Counted from the stretch's first letter, positions 12,831 to 24,080 are shown. The stretch is DNA of 64,000 nucleotides from Welwitschia mirabilis (GCA_051453625.1 JBOZIK010000001.1:190085414-190149413); one strand, 5' to 3'. The notes: generated from the sequence alone by a model not told the origin. Numbers and translations are program-made.

Positions 12831-13030
12831 TAATACTATTAAAGATTTAATGGAAATTAGTAGATAATGAAAAATTATAGGCATTCAAAGAATAACAAAG
12901 AAAGTAGAAAGACAAGAAGAAAAGAAGGAAAAAAGACAAGGAGAATAACTATAACTACAAGAGCATACAGGAAAGACCTTTTAGACAAGTTGCATGTTAG
13001 CCTGAGGAAGATGAAGTCAAAGGAGGAGTT
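12831..13030 (+). other. Internal left remnant of element L
   Basis: Between the left LTR of element L and the first base of the nested chromovirus-like LTR lie 200 bp. They hold the first 55 codons of an open frame starting at 12867, rich in Lys and Arg. The frame then runs into the inserted LTR, so its stop at 13100 is artificial. The sequence just after the LTR (TAATACTATTAAAG) is a poor match to a tRNA-Met primer site; a PBS is possible but not shown. Confidence 0.4.
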
Positions 13031-13483
13031 TGTAATATTCCAAATTAGAGAACTAAGGTTAAACTTCAGATTTAATAAGGATTATTTAGAGACTATATAA
13101 TGATGAACTTGATAACACATTGATGGATGGAAAATGAAGCATTTCTTTATTAGTATAGAATCATACTATAATATAATAATATTGCCTCCATGTATTGCCT
13201 CTATGTCTTATTCTAGCATTAGATTAGCGGTCAAAGGAAAGATGTGACTATGACCTTAGTACCCCTTCTAGGACCCTAGGGATCAGATAAGGTTGTCATC
13301 AGTTACCTCCACTTAGTTTATCCAACTCCACCTAATACCATGGGCTTAATACTCAAGATGAAAGGATACAATGTTAAAAATTAAGGGTCGCTCCTTTTTG
13401 TTATATAATAGTTTTCCTTAATTACATAGTAATTACTCTTAACAAATATTTAGTTAATTACAAAGTGATTTTGGACCATTACA
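13031..13483 (-). repeat. 3' LTR of chromovirus-like element
   Basis: Starts TGTAAT and ends ATTACA on the plus strand. Shared with the partner at 17472-17913 are TTTAGAGACTATATAATGA, ATAATATAATGATATTGC, GTTGTCATC-GTTA and ACCATGGGCTTAA, then GAGGATACAATGTTA and TTAATTACATAGTAAT-ACTCTTA. It is unusually GC-rich for the window in 13200-13340. Confidence 0.85.
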
Positions 13484-13500
13484 GTTTCTCCCCTTTAATT
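13484..13500 (-). other. Polypurine tract of chromovirus-like element
   Basis: The minus strand reads AATTAAAGGGGAGAAAC immediately before the LTR start TGTAATGG. This is where second-strand synthesis would have been primed. Confidence 0.8.
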
Positions 13501-13899
13501 TCTTGACCTGTTCTTAAGTTACGTCCCTTCATTGGATGGACAACTTATGCCTACATCCATTAGTTATTACTCATCCATCTCCATTGCTATTTCTACAATA
13601 ATTTGATTTGACATACAAGTCAATTTATGAATATGAAAAAACAAAAAGATACAATGAACCATTTTTCAATTGAATAACTAGGAAAAGGTCTATCTTATTA
13701 ATCCCTTATTCTCCCATGTGTTTTGATTAAATTGATTCTATTTGATTATTACTTTATTAATGGTCTCATTTTGGAGTATTCTAGTACAGGAGTCCTATAA
13801 TTTCTTTAGGTTATATGTCAAATGTTACATTTTATTTCAAGAGGATGTGTTTTTAGTAAAGTGTATAATCCTATATTCTATCTTCATGGTATGGCTTTA

Positions 13900-14900
13900 G
13901 TAGGCTATCATAAAATAGAAGGTAGATTCTAGACAACTATGACGATAACTTCAATTTGTAAGCCAACATTCCAATTCTTTCCATGATGTTGAATGGACAA
14001 AAGTATCAAGGGAGTAGCTTCTAGTATTTTTAAATTTTTAACAAACTTCTTTTAGTTTAACTCATAGGAGAACTTGATCTTCTATTTAAAAGAATCTAAT
14101 CAAATTATTTTGGTTATAGAACTTCTTGTATATATTTGGAGCTCCCTCTAGCTACCTCTTAATTCAATTTATAATTTCCTTTGTTGCTTTTACTTTGAAT
14201 TTTGTTCTTCCTATCTATGTTTGTATTAGATTCAACCATGTTACTGGGATGGAATAATTTCTTCTATACATGGCTTCAAAGGGCAAGCATTATATGGATA
14301 TCTAGAAACACTACTTATATGTGACTTTTACTAAATGTAAATAGTTCTCTTAGTTTTTAGGCTTTCTTAATACATAACATCATAGCGTATCTTTTAAGAT
14401 TCAATTAATTCTCTCAGTATGTTCATTGGTTTTGGATGATAAGTGGTACTAAACTAAAGCTTGATTCCCTTGTGATGGAAGAAAACTTGCCAAAATTCCA
14501 ATAATAACATAGGATTTTGATCAAAGATAACGATCTATAATGTTTCATGTAATCTAGAAATTAACACAAGAATAAATCTTCTCCAATGTTTGTACTTTTA
14601 ACTAGAATAAAATGGAACATCTTTATTAACCTATCAGTGCAAATAAAAATAAGTTCATGATGTCTTTTAGTGAGTGTTAGACATGCAATAAATTCCATTA
14701 TGATTGCTTTCCATTTCCATTTAGAAATGCCAAGGGGTTGCAAGATTTCCATTAGGTTCCCTTGTTCATCTTAAGTTATTGATAGATGAAGTAGTTTTTG
14801 ACATATTTTTCCAACCCTACTTTCATTATTGACTAGAAGTAGTATTTCCATAATATATGATAATTACTCACAAACATAGAATGTCCTATGTAGGGTACTT
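13900..14900 (-). pseudogene. Chromovirus-like integrase remnant
   Basis: The minus strand shows YHPKTNEHTERINRILKD-like sequence across 14450-14380, spread over adjoining frames, then LHLVKVTYK near 14320, and IEDQVLL near 14065. At 13990-13880 it reads FCPFNIMERIGMLAYKLKL followed by SRIYLLFYDSLLKPYHED. These are the end of the catalytic core and the GPY/F-type C-terminal part of Ty3 integrases. A chromodomain would follow at 13500-13880 but is not recognisable. A 63-codon frame at 14561-14752 lies within this remnant and has the core-like segment CTDRLIKMFHFI. Confidence 0.75.
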
Positions 14901-14999
14901 CGGGAAGTTCAAACATTAGTTTGCATTCCAAACATTAGTTTCCTTCTTCATTTACCTTAAGGAATACACAGTCACCCTCTTTTAGTAAATAATCATCTT

Positions 15000-15565
15000 G
15001 AGAAATTGTAAAAATATCTATACTTCAGACTTCCTATAATAAATAAACTATTTTTTAAAGTACTAGTCATTACGTAAAATTTCCTTTAAGGAATTGGTAA
15101 GATTAGAGGTCACTATGATAATAAGTATATACCACATTCACCTTAAAGAATCTGTGACTTTGTTTTTCTTTCCTGGTATGTGTTGGAGGTTGAATTCATA
15201 TTCTAGTAGTAATTCTCCCATGTTCTTTGTCTCATGTTTAACAGTGATTACTCCCAGAGCACTCCAAACTCTTATGATATATTTTGAAGAGGAATTTTTC
15301 TCTAAGTAAATAATGTTACCAATCTTTCAGAGCATGCACTATGAATAATAATTCTAGATCATTGACTAGATAATTCCTTTCATATTGATTTAGCTTTCTA
15401 GATGTTTATGTCATCCCTTTATCATTTTGACTTAATACTACACCTACTCCTTAAGCCAAGGCATCTATAATAATTGTAAACTATTCCTTCATATCTGCAA
15501 TCTTCAAAATAGGTGCTGATGTTAATAGAAGATTTATTCTTAGGAAGGATTCTTTGCGTTTCACA
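15000..15565 (-). pseudogene. Chromovirus-like RNase H remnant
   Basis: On the minus strand near 15540 the frame reads LTSAPILKIAD, the standard start of Ty3 RNase H just after RT. Near 15180 it reads LEYEFNLQHIPGKKNKVTDSL, in parts, matching the Y-PGK-N-VADALSR end of the domain. RT should lie immediately upstream (above 15565) but is replaced by minisatellite sequence. Catalytic residues in the middle are not readable. Confidence 0.75.
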
Positions 15566-15595
15566 TTTTATTAAGTCTTAAAGTGTGGAAAATGT

Positions 15596-16074
15596 GACAT
15601 TGGAGGTGAGCCTTATAACTATAATGTTAGACTTGTGAACCAAGTATGGCATTAGGTGTGAGATCCATGACTACAACATTAGGTCTATGAGGTAATTGTG
15701 ATGTTAGAAGTGGGATCCATAACTATATTATCAGACCTATGAACCAAGTATAACATTGGATATGGCACCCATAACTATGACATCAAACATGTAAGACAGG
15801 TGCAATGTTGGAGTTAGACCCTATAACTACAATGTTAGACCTATGAAATAAGTATGATGTTGGAGGTGGGATCCATGACTGTGATGTTAGGCTTGAGAGG
15901 CAAGTGCGATGTTAGAGGTAAAGGTAAACCTCATAACTGCAACATCAGACCTGTGAATGAAGAGTGATGCTAGGTATGAAATCCTTGACTATGACATCAG
16001 GCTTATGTTGCAACTAGAACATTAAAGGTGGGCCTCATGACTATGATGTCACGCTTGTGAATTAAGTGTCACAT
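15596..16074. repeat. Minisatellite, about 52 bp x 9
   Basis: Nine imperfect head-to-tail copies. A typical unit contains TTGGAGGTGGGATCCATGAC followed by TATGATGTTAGACCTATGAA and CCAAGTATGA. Units differ at C/T and G/A positions and by short indels; unit 7 carries an 8-bp insertion. GC content is clearly higher than in the surroundings. The array abuts the RNase H start on one side and unrecognised sequence with a TATAAATAGG at 16186 on the other. Confidence 0.85.
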
Positions 16075-17450
16075 TTAAGTTTTCTCAACTATAATTGTAT
16101 AGGCTCTTTACCTTAGGTTATCTATACTATGATTAAGTTTTTTTATTAAAGTTGAAGTGAAAGTTTAACCCTAGATATTTTTTATTATAAATAGGTATTA
16201 GCCTTTTCATTTCTTTATTCTATTTTTCTTTTACATGTGGAGTGGTCTGACCCCCTTCTTTTTCTAAGTATTTTTATTTTGTATTTTATTTCTTTTCCTC
16301 TTTCTCTTAATTCTCTGTTTACATTATATTTAATGGCCCTTTTCTTAATGGGTACCTTCCCTTGTAGGTGATGTTAATCATACTCTTTCTTTTTAGAAGG
16401 TTCATTTACATTTTAGTCTTTCTCCATCATCTTCTTCCTCCATTATTTAAAGTATGGTCTACTGTGTTTTCCTCGTCTTTATTAGAATTCTAATAATGTT
16501 CATTCTTTTAGACTAAAGATTTAGGAGAGGGATTTCCAATTAGGTTTTTCTTGGATGCTTTCTTTGAATTTAAATATTTGTAATTTTTCTTTCTTTCATA
16601 TTTAACATCCTACTAATTAATATATATTGGATTCATTATACTTCTTTCAATGTTCAAAATAATACCATTCTATACTCTATACATGTTCCATTACTCTCTT
16701 AGAGGAGAGTATTCATTTAACCTTTGATTTGAGTGAAGGAAGTAGTATTACCTTCAAGGCAACTTGCTCAAATTTTGATTTCACATATTCTTAGTTAGTT
16801 AATTATATGAGTTGTAAAGAAGATACATACCAATAAGTATGGTGTTTCTACTAAAAATTTTGTAACACCCTTTTATGCTACCTATAAATAGTTGATTGAT
16901 TGTCAAGCCTTTCTTCATGATTGTTCTAGTGAAATCCTAAATTATGCCATATATTTAATGTCTTTCATTGTTAAGGGTGTTTCTTTTAATTAGGAATTTG
17001 CTATTTTATCTTTTACCTTAGAACAAATTATTTATAATAGATGAAGATAGGGAAAAGTGCTTTTATAGACACATGCTTTTAGAATCATACTTTACAAGCA
17101 CTAGGTCTTCAAGTTTGTAGCCATTTTATTCTTTCCCAATCAATCCCTTCTTGTTGCTATCCTTAGAAAATGTACCCTATTAACCATTATTCCACTTATA
17201 CTCTTCTAGTGCAGTGAATGACTAGAAACCTCCTTTATGTTTGTTAGATGATTCTCCTCCTTCCAAGGAGGCCTATATTTTAAATCTCCTTTTGCTTCTT
17301 TTTGGATGTTTACTTTGGAGAATCTTAGAGTTTCTTATTATACATTATTATTTTTGTATTGAATTTACATAATAAAAGGAATTTTATGCCTCTATTTTTC
17401 ATGTTCTTTCTTTTGTTTCATGTGGATATCAAAGATAATGAATTACTACT
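16075..17450. other. Unresolved internal part of chromovirus-like element
   Basis: By position this should be gag and protease on the minus strand, but no capsid, zinc-knuckle or protease motif was recognised in either strand. The plus strand has a TATA-box-like TATAAATAGG at about 16186-16195 and pyrimidine-rich leader-like sequence after it. A second element in plus orientation, with the minisatellite upstream of its promoter, is therefore possible. This is inference only. Confidence 0.4.
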
Positions 17451-17456
17451 TTTGTT

Positions 17457-17469
17457 AGCTCTATTACCA
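17457..17469 (-). other. Primer-binding site, tRNA-iMet type
   Basis: On the minus strand, two bases after the 5' LTR, the sequence is TGGTAATAGAGCT. The complement of the plant initiator tRNA-Met 3' end is TGGTATCAGAGCC. Position and sequence together fix the orientation of the element. Confidence 0.8.
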
Positions 17470-17471
17470 CT

Positions 17472-17913
17472 TGTAATGTTTTAAATTATAAAATTAAGAT
17501 TAAACTTTAAGTTTCATAAGGAACATTTAGAGACTATATAATAATGTACTTAATAATAAATTAATTTGGTAGAAATGAAGTATCTCTCTATTAATATAGC
17601 AGTGCACTATAATATAATGATATTGCATCTACACCATATTCCAGTCCTGGACTAGTAGTTAAAGATAAAGATGTAAACTGTGATCTTAGCCCCTATCCCA
17701 GGGCCTTTAGGATTAGTTAAGGTTGTCATCGGTTATGTCTATCCAGTCTATCCATCCCCACCTAACACCATGGGCTTAAGACTTAAGATGAGAGGATACA
17801 ATGTTACAAATTAATGGTTACATCCTTTTGTTATAGAATAGTTTCCATTAATTACATAGTAATCACTCTTAGTCATTTATTAAAATCTTAGAATTAAATA
17901 TAATAATCCATGA
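17472..17913 (-). repeat. 5' LTR of chromovirus-like element
   Basis: Partner of 13031-13483. The left edge is exact (TGTAAT next to the primer site). The right edge, about ATGACA at 17913, is less certain because the last 40 bp are more diverged. Confidence 0.8.
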
Positions 17914-18061
17914 CAAAATAGCCTACTGCACTCAATTACAACCTAATAAGTAGTCATCAATTAGATTTTTGCTAATGGGTTATGGAAGCCCATGGCAGAC
18001 TTTTGGCTCTAGTGGAAGTAGGCTACTAGTTAGCTAGTACTCAAATTTTTATTGGAAAGGA

Positions 18062-18697
18062 TGATGTTGAGGAATCCTATAAGGATGCTTATTATCATTT
18101 TAAAAAAAAAGAGTAATTTTATGAGAAGAATTTGAAAAGGAAACATAAAAATGCAAAAGAATATATATTTTAATATTTAAATATATATTTATGAGTGAAA
18201 TAATTAAAAATTTATTATATTTTAATAATGTTTATAAGAGTATATAATTATTGTTTTATAAGAGGGTGAATATTTTAAATGTATAAGATAATATTTTATG
18301 AGACTTATTTTAAGATTTAGAAGTAGATTCTCTTACATGTAATGAGAGCAGTATGTAAGAGTTACATTTAGAGGGTTAGAATATTACCATAATTTAGAGT
18401 GAAATATGATTAGAGGATATGCTTGGGAGCTAGATTTGAAAATGAAGAGGTAAGGAATCTTAAGATTAATTAGTACTCTTTACTAGAAATTTAAGGATAA
18501 GGTTTTTGGTATAAGATTTTAGTTTACTTGCATTTTCTATTAAAGGTCACCAAGAATTATTATAATCTTGATTACTTGGAATGCTAGGATAAAAATTTTT
18601 CTTAGGTTTTTTTCTGATTTTTTAATCATATTTCCCCTCTTCTTTATTTCCTCTTATATAAAAACTAATTTCTCTAAATCATATCCATTGCACATCA
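18062..18697 (+). repeat. Right LTR of element L
   Basis: Partner of the repeat at 12167-12830, with the same start (TGATG) and end (CACATCA). A 105-codon open frame at 18568-18885 runs out of this LTR into antisense gag, so it has no support as a gene. Confidence 0.7.
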
Positions 18698-19300
18698 CTT
18701 TTAGTTCTTTCTTTTCATGGGTGATTAATCTTGGTATCTTCCATTACCTAGAATTTTTACTAATATTTTCTACAGATTTCCATGCATCTTTTACATTTTT
18801 CCCCCTCCAAAGAACTTACCTTTCATTATCATTTCTAAGGATTATAGGCTTTGTGATGTTAATCAATTATAGAAAGCTAGATTAATCTTCCTCATACATA
18901 GCCATTCTATGAATATTTTATTATTAAATTTCTAAATTTATATGTGTCATGAAAAGTTTCATTATCATTTTACCTATAGTTCATGATCTCTCTTCGAAAT
19001 CCTTGGGATTTATGTGTTGGAAATATCTTATTTAATAAATTTCGTTTCAATGTATTTCAAGTTTTAATAAAAAGAGTCTTTAAGCAAACATACCATTATT
19101 TAGCTCTTGTTTTAATAGTGTAATTTAAAGAATGAATTTTGCATTATCCACTTGATTAGTGGAATAATTTCTAAGAGGATTAATGATAATGTCATATTTT
19201 TATACATGTAGATTTAAATTATCATATCATAAACCTATAAATATTGGAAGATAATTTATTTAAGAATAGTCTAAAATAATAATTTTTAATATTTTTTGGA
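18698..19300 (-). pseudogene. Athila-type gag, capsid part (element 1)
   Basis: On the minus strand the region shows AK-WYVCLKTL-IKT-NTLKRNLLNKIFPT in one frame at about 19120-19030 (stops shown as dashes), then a frame with NDNETFHDTYKFRNL near 18970, then LAFYN-LTSQSL near 18870. These match the W-L--LPPGSI-TW--L---FL-KYFPP, ES-Y-AWERFKDLL and FYNGLT blocks of Athila-type gag. The fragment ends at the right LTR (18062-18697) of the inserted element. No start codon or 5' LTR of element 1 was found beyond 19300. Confidence 0.7.
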
Positions 19301-20667
19301 ATGACTATGCATTGTAAGGGTTGATTTTATTAAGATTTTATAAAATAGCAACTCTAGTAATAAGGTTCTGAATTACAATAGGTTGTGAACCATTTGTTAC
19401 TATGGAATTGTATTATTACACATTAAGATTTATATTATTATTTTAAAATATGGGATTGTTTGACAAAAAATCCAAAATTGAATTTTATAATTAATAAATA
19501 TCACTAGCATAATTAACAATGAATGAATTTTTAGATGAAGGTGATTGCTTAAGAAAACTGGGGAAAAAAATCACTACTATCACACTGAAAGAATTAGACT
19601 ACTTTATTTGAAGATGGAAAAATACAACTTTAGTGCAAACATATAAATCTAGAAAAATCTATTCTAATTCTAAATTTAGATCATATTCAAAATAAGTACA
19701 TACACAAAAATAAGTTCAAAATCTATCTCTACTCAATGAAAACTATAATATAGTAATGTAGTGAATTAAAAAAGTTTATATTTCACAACTCAAAAAAATA
19801 TAACTTTATGTATCTAGTATTTGAATTAAAAAAAATGCAAGTAATAGTGATTTAACATCTAACATCTAGAACTGACATAATTGAGTATTGATGCCTATGT
19901 TCATATTTAAAGTAAAGATTTAAGATTTAAGAAGCATATACCTTAGGGGAGGAGGTGGTTCAAATGAAATTATCTTTCTTGCTATTTTTCTTATAATGGA
20001 CCTACTTAAGTTATAGAAACTAGTGTCTGGTTTAAATTATAAAAAATTTTAAAGCATTTAAAAAACACTATAAAACTAGTAAGTCTACATAACTAGAGAA
20101 CTTTAGGATAAAATTCTTCTTGGTAATGTGAAATTATAGGATAACATAAGTATTCCTCCCTATCATGTGGATTGTTTAAATTCAATCCTTGGTAATCATA
20201 CTAAATTTTTAATTATAGTATACTAAGCCCAAATTATGAGTAAATAGAATGTTCTTATTTCATAAGGAACATATAGATGATACTAGATTTGCAAGGGTTA
20301 GTTAAAGAAACATTATAAAGTAAAAGGATTTGACATGAAAAAAATTCAATGTTATAGAAGTAGTAAGCAATTTGTTAACTAATTTTTAATCTAGCTTTTA
20401 TGGGATCTACTTTTCTCTAAAATCTTAATAGCACTATGGAATTGATGATGGTGCCAATCTTCTTAGATTATATATCTAGGTCAAATATTAGGCAGATTAG
20501 GATGATCAATAAAATAAAATACAAGTAGCAGTCCTTTTAAATAATAATCTAATAAGTATTGAACTTAACTAACAATAATTCATTGTTAAACATGACATTT
20601 GTAGCCTTGTAATATTTTATTGATTAAATTTTATGAGGCTAGTTATGTAAAAATTAGAGTATAAACA
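19300..20667. other. Unresolved; contains a probable LTR ending at 20667
   Basis: No coding remnant is seen. On the minus strand the sequence GTTGGGGGA (20668-20676) directly precedes TGTGTTTATACTC, which is the arrangement polypurine tract then LTR start. This makes the DNA left of 20668 a likely 3' LTR of the minus-strand Athila-type element 2. The second LTR copy was not found, so length and left edge are unknown. The 5' part of Athila element 1 could also occupy part of this stretch. Confidence 0.4.
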
Positions 20668-20677
20668 CATCCCCCAA
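20668..20677 (-). other. Polypurine-tract-like site of Athila element 2
   Basis: The minus strand reads AGTTGGGGGA just before TGTGTTTA. It lies about 3.4 kb beyond the integrase end of Athila element 2, a usual distance in a lineage with a long 3' internal region. Confidence 0.5.
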
Positions 20678-21688
20678 CTAGAATTTTCCTCATCTCTTAG
20701 AAAATGATGCACAAAGATTAAGTTGAAAAAGCTATTTTTAATTTTAAAATTTCTTAAAGTACCATTTTCATGATCAAATAAAAATAATCAAATAAGCTCA
20801 AAAACATTATGCTTACATTAATATTAATTTTATATGTTAAATTAAATCAAGTTAATACATAAAATTACAAAATAGAGAAAAATTTCTAAGTATAACTTCA
20901 TTTGCAGGTTTTTATTTTTCACTAAAATTTTCAGTTTTTAGTCCTTTGAAATGTGATAAATTATAGAAAATTGTGTTATTTTTGTGTTAATCCATAAAAT
21001 GATTATTACTTTTGAAAATTTTTAATGCCTTACACACCCTAACCAAAGTTCCTTACTATCCTTAATGTTAGAAAGGGTTAGAAACTTGGAAAAAATTTCC
21101 TTTGAAAATTCACATTTTACAAACAAGAGAGAAACCGTGCATTTTTTCACTCAACTTTTAGTAACATTTATAAGGAAAATAAGAAGCGTATGGAAAAGAA
21201 AAGGAAGCAAAAGATTACATTAAATGAAGGAAGACAATATTGAAGGAGATCTTTCATGGGATGAATCCACTCTAAGCCTCTAACTCTTCTAAATTCATCC
21301 AATTTTGACATTAATTCCTTACTTTCTACATCACATATATGCACTATTACCTTTTTATTGTTTCTTATCTTATTTCAATTTGTTTGTACCTAACGTTTAT
21401 GCTTTGTTGGCATCATTTGAAGCAATTTCCTTTTTCATTGAGAGGAAGTTAGAGTAAGAGATCTTTATCTTAGTTACTTTTCCTACTCTTCTTCTTTTTA
21501 TTCTGCTTCCTCCTCTTAGATTCTCAATAATCTAACTTTTCTTCTACGTTACCAATATGGATTTTCATGGTTCTTCACTCTAGTTATTTGTTTATTTGTA
21601 ATATAATTAATGATGTTTCCTTGCCACCCTCTAACATTTGAGTTTCACCACTAGTTACAAATTTAAAAATCTCACTAATGAGAGTAAG

Positions 21689-22915
21689 GCATGGGCATAA
21701 GTAGCTTCTTGAGATAATGCAAAGGTAAGAATTTATTTTTATAGATGTGAGGGTGAATCTAAGTCATTTATTACTTAATTTTAATGGTTGGTTAAGATTA
21801 ATTATGAAATGGATCAATCTAAACTACAAATGTGTTTTATTTAATAAGTTATGACCTAGATGGAACTTTAAGTTTAACTTTGTCTTTATTTTTCTAAAGA
21901 AGGATAGTTATTATTATTTTGAAAAAATGGGGAATCCTATGTCAAAGAGGAATGATATTTTATGTTTTATTTTTTTAATTTCAATCTAAGGTCTTATTTT
22001 AATTTTTACATTTATGTAATACCTTGGTATTTACTTATATGCTCAAGACTAAGCACAAAATTTAATGATTTTCTATATCTATCTTTTTGTATTAACTCCT
22101 AAGTATTGAAGAAATATGTTAACGATGTTATTAATTATGTCTGACTTCTAACTATTTTTTACAAGGCATAGGATTCTACTCTAATAAATAAATAAAATAA
22201 TAAAAAAGGAGATAATTAGTTAATGAACTTAGAACTACATTTTAACATATCATTGCAAGAAGTCATAGAGCACTTCCTTCATAATGAGATGTCTAGTTAT
22301 TTCAAATATTTTGTTTAAAGCTTGCAATTATTAAGAAAAGCTCCACCACAAAACTAGTGACATAAATAATAGCATGGATCTATTATAAGATAGAAAAAGG
22401 AAAAAATGGAGATCTTCTACTGAAGAGAAATAGCATAGCATAGGCATAAGAAGCTTTATGAGAAATGCAAGGTACTATATTTATAGTTGTAAGAGTGAAT
22501 ATAAATCATGAATTGTTTTTTTAAGTAGATGATTAGGATGTACCATGACATGAATCAGTCTTAAGATGAAGGCATATTTCTTTTAACAAGATATGGCTTT
22601 GTGTTAGAATTTGGGATTTTATTTTCTAAACACACATTTATTAAACTTTGGAAAATAGGTGGGTATACTTAGTGGAAAAGAGGTGATATTTTTATTTTTA
22701 ATCTTTTATTTTTTACCTAAAGTTTTAGGTGAGATATTTAATTTAATTTAAACTTTAGTAATTACTCATTTAATCCTAAGGCTAATCATATAAGTTAATG
22801 ACCTCTTATACATAACTTCATGTATCAACTTTAAATAATTGAAACAAATCATTTATGGTGCTATTAATTAGGTATGATTTATAATTAAATATATTTTTAA
22901 GGTAGATAATTTAAT
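21689..22915. repeat. Direct tandem duplication, 749-bp offset
   Basis: About 475 bp at 21689-22164 recurs at 22438-22915. The copies begin GCATGGGCATAAGTAGCTT and GCATAGGCATAAGAAGCTT. They also share ATTTATAG-TGT-AG-GTGAAT, TTATTAAT-A-GT-TGA, AATGATTTTCTATATCT-like segments and the end ACTTCTAA-TATTTT. The stretch between the copies (22165-22437) has only a faint counterpart before the first copy. It lies in the 3' internal region of Athila element 2, the same relative place as the 190-bp repeats of element 1. Confidence 0.65.
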
Positions 22916-24080
22916 TATACTTAGTTATAATGTAAATAAAATTAGGAATTTAATTAAAATATCTTGATAAACTTAAGAACTTGTCATGAGTAATACTTTG
23001 AACTACTTATAATAAGGTTTAATTATGATTTCTGATATACACACTATATAATGTAGGATTTCTGTTTAGTTGCATTGCCTCCTCAAGTTCATCATCAATG
23101 TGAAAAATGGTTTTCTTACTAATAGAATGTTGTCCCAAGCTTATGTTCAATTTTTTATGCTTTTATACTGAATACATATATCTTGCACCATTTCCTAGGT
23201 GACCTATGGATAATTAAATATTAAACCTTTAGAATTAAACAGTAGATTCAAGCTAATGTACAAGTACATCATAAGTATAGTAGTATAAAGACATTACCAT
23301 ATGGCTTAGTTTGTCTTCAATAACGTATAGTAAATCATCGACGATGACAATGATGCTAACATGTTATATCTCCATGTACCATTTAGTTAGCTTTTATGCC
23401 AACATGTTGGTATTCACATGTTTTGATTTTTCAAAACTAGTACACGCACTGTAGTCCTATTCTAGAAAATATATTATTATGAGTGGTGCTCAACAAAGAT
23501 ATGTTAATAGATATCATCCCTATAAGAAGATTTTTAAAGAATGGACATATTCTACAATAGATTTTTTCTTAAATTTTAAAGTTTTAAATTTTTCTTCATA
23601 CACATCAATAACTACATAAGAATTTAATATAGAACATCTAAAATGTATAGTATAGACTTATGAAAAATTCAAATCCTAGATTAAGATTTTCCTCATTCTA
23701 ATTAATCCACAACTAGACAAGTCATGAGACGTAAGTAAGAAATTAATGTCTTATAATTTGAACTATATAAAAAAGGTACTAATGATAACTCTAGATTTTA
23801 GCTAAGGTAACCTGTAAAAATTCATCCTATCCAAAGTTGTTTCTCCTATGATAATAATTTTGAATTTATTTAGTTATTTTTCTTTTTTTATTTTTTATTT
23901 TCCTATGATTAGAAGTTAAGAAAATAAGGTCAAATTCATGACTCATAAGAATAGATTTAGTATTGAAGTCTTTGACTATTGATTTTGAAAGAATGGTTAT
24001 TATTATGGCTTAATATATTCACCATGAAGAAATGTATTTAAGACTTGAAATGTACTAATTCACATAGATACAAATTTTTA
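22916..24080 (-). other. 3' internal region of Athila element 2, no frame recognised
   Basis: Between the tandem duplication and the integrase C-terminus no coding frame or repeat was recognised. An env-like or other 3' open frame, common in this lineage at this place, would be expected but is not visible. Confidence 0.4.

Larger units (their letters stand above)
13031..17913 (-). mobile_element. Chromovirus-like Ty3/gypsy element nested in element L
   Basis: This is a minus-strand LTR retrotransposon with all boundary signals visible: paired LTRs (13031-13483 and 17472-about 17913), a tRNA-iMet primer-binding site next to the 5' LTR (17457-17469) and a polypurine tract next to the 3' LTR (13484-13500). 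Inside, RNase H and integrase are recognisable at 13900-15560. RT is missing: a 52-bp minisatellite starts where RT should end. 16080-17450 should hold gag and protease but is not recognisable. The integrase C-terminus has the SRI-FH-SLLKPYHED character of chromodomain-bearing Ty3 elements. Confidence 0.8.
12167..18697 (+). mobile_element. LTR element L (short internal region) nested in Athila 1
   Basis: Two diverged direct repeats of about 650 bp bound this element. Once the second-level insertion at 13031-17913 is removed, only about 350 bp of internal sequence remain (12831-13030 and 17914-18061). That is too small for gag-pol, so this is either a non-autonomous LTR element or one with a large deletion. 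A purine-rich tract, TTTTTATTGGAAAGGA (18046-18061), just before the right LTR suggests plus orientation. The flanking pentamers TTCTT (12162-12166) and CTTTT (18698-18702) could be a target-site duplication altered by C-to-T changes. Orientation is tentative. Confidence 0.65.
6985..19300 (-). mobile_element. Athila-type Ty3/gypsy element 1, interrupted
   Basis: On the minus strand the remnants run gag N-terminal part (about 19300-18698), then, after a 6.5-kb foreign insertion (12167-18697), gag C-terminal part (12166-11800), protease (about 11080-10690), linker (10460-10330), RT (10330-9550), RNase H (9500-9060) and integrase (9000-7800), followed by 190-bp tandem repeats. The gag frame resumes on the far side of the insertion, which shows that both parts were once one element. 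The order gag-PR-RT-RH-INT and the sequence character of gag and INT point to the Athila lineage. LTRs could not be delimited. All reading frames are broken. Confidence 0.8.

Noticed and set aside
12867-13100. 77-codon Lys/Arg-rich plus-strand frame
   Set aside because: Its last third lies in the LTR of the nested chromovirus-like element, so the frame as written is a chimera. Only the first 55 codons could belong to element L.
15094-15309. 71-codon plus-strand frame
   Set aside because: Antisense to the RNase H remnant of the chromovirus-like element.
15596-16074. CRISPR-like array
   Set aside because: Units are adjacent without unique spacers and diverged, and the context is a plant retrotransposon. 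It is a minisatellite.
18568-18885. 105-codon hydrophobic plus-strand frame
   Set aside because: It begins inside the right LTR of element L and continues antisense to Athila gag, so it cannot be a single gene. Phe/Leu-rich frames are common by chance in this base composition.
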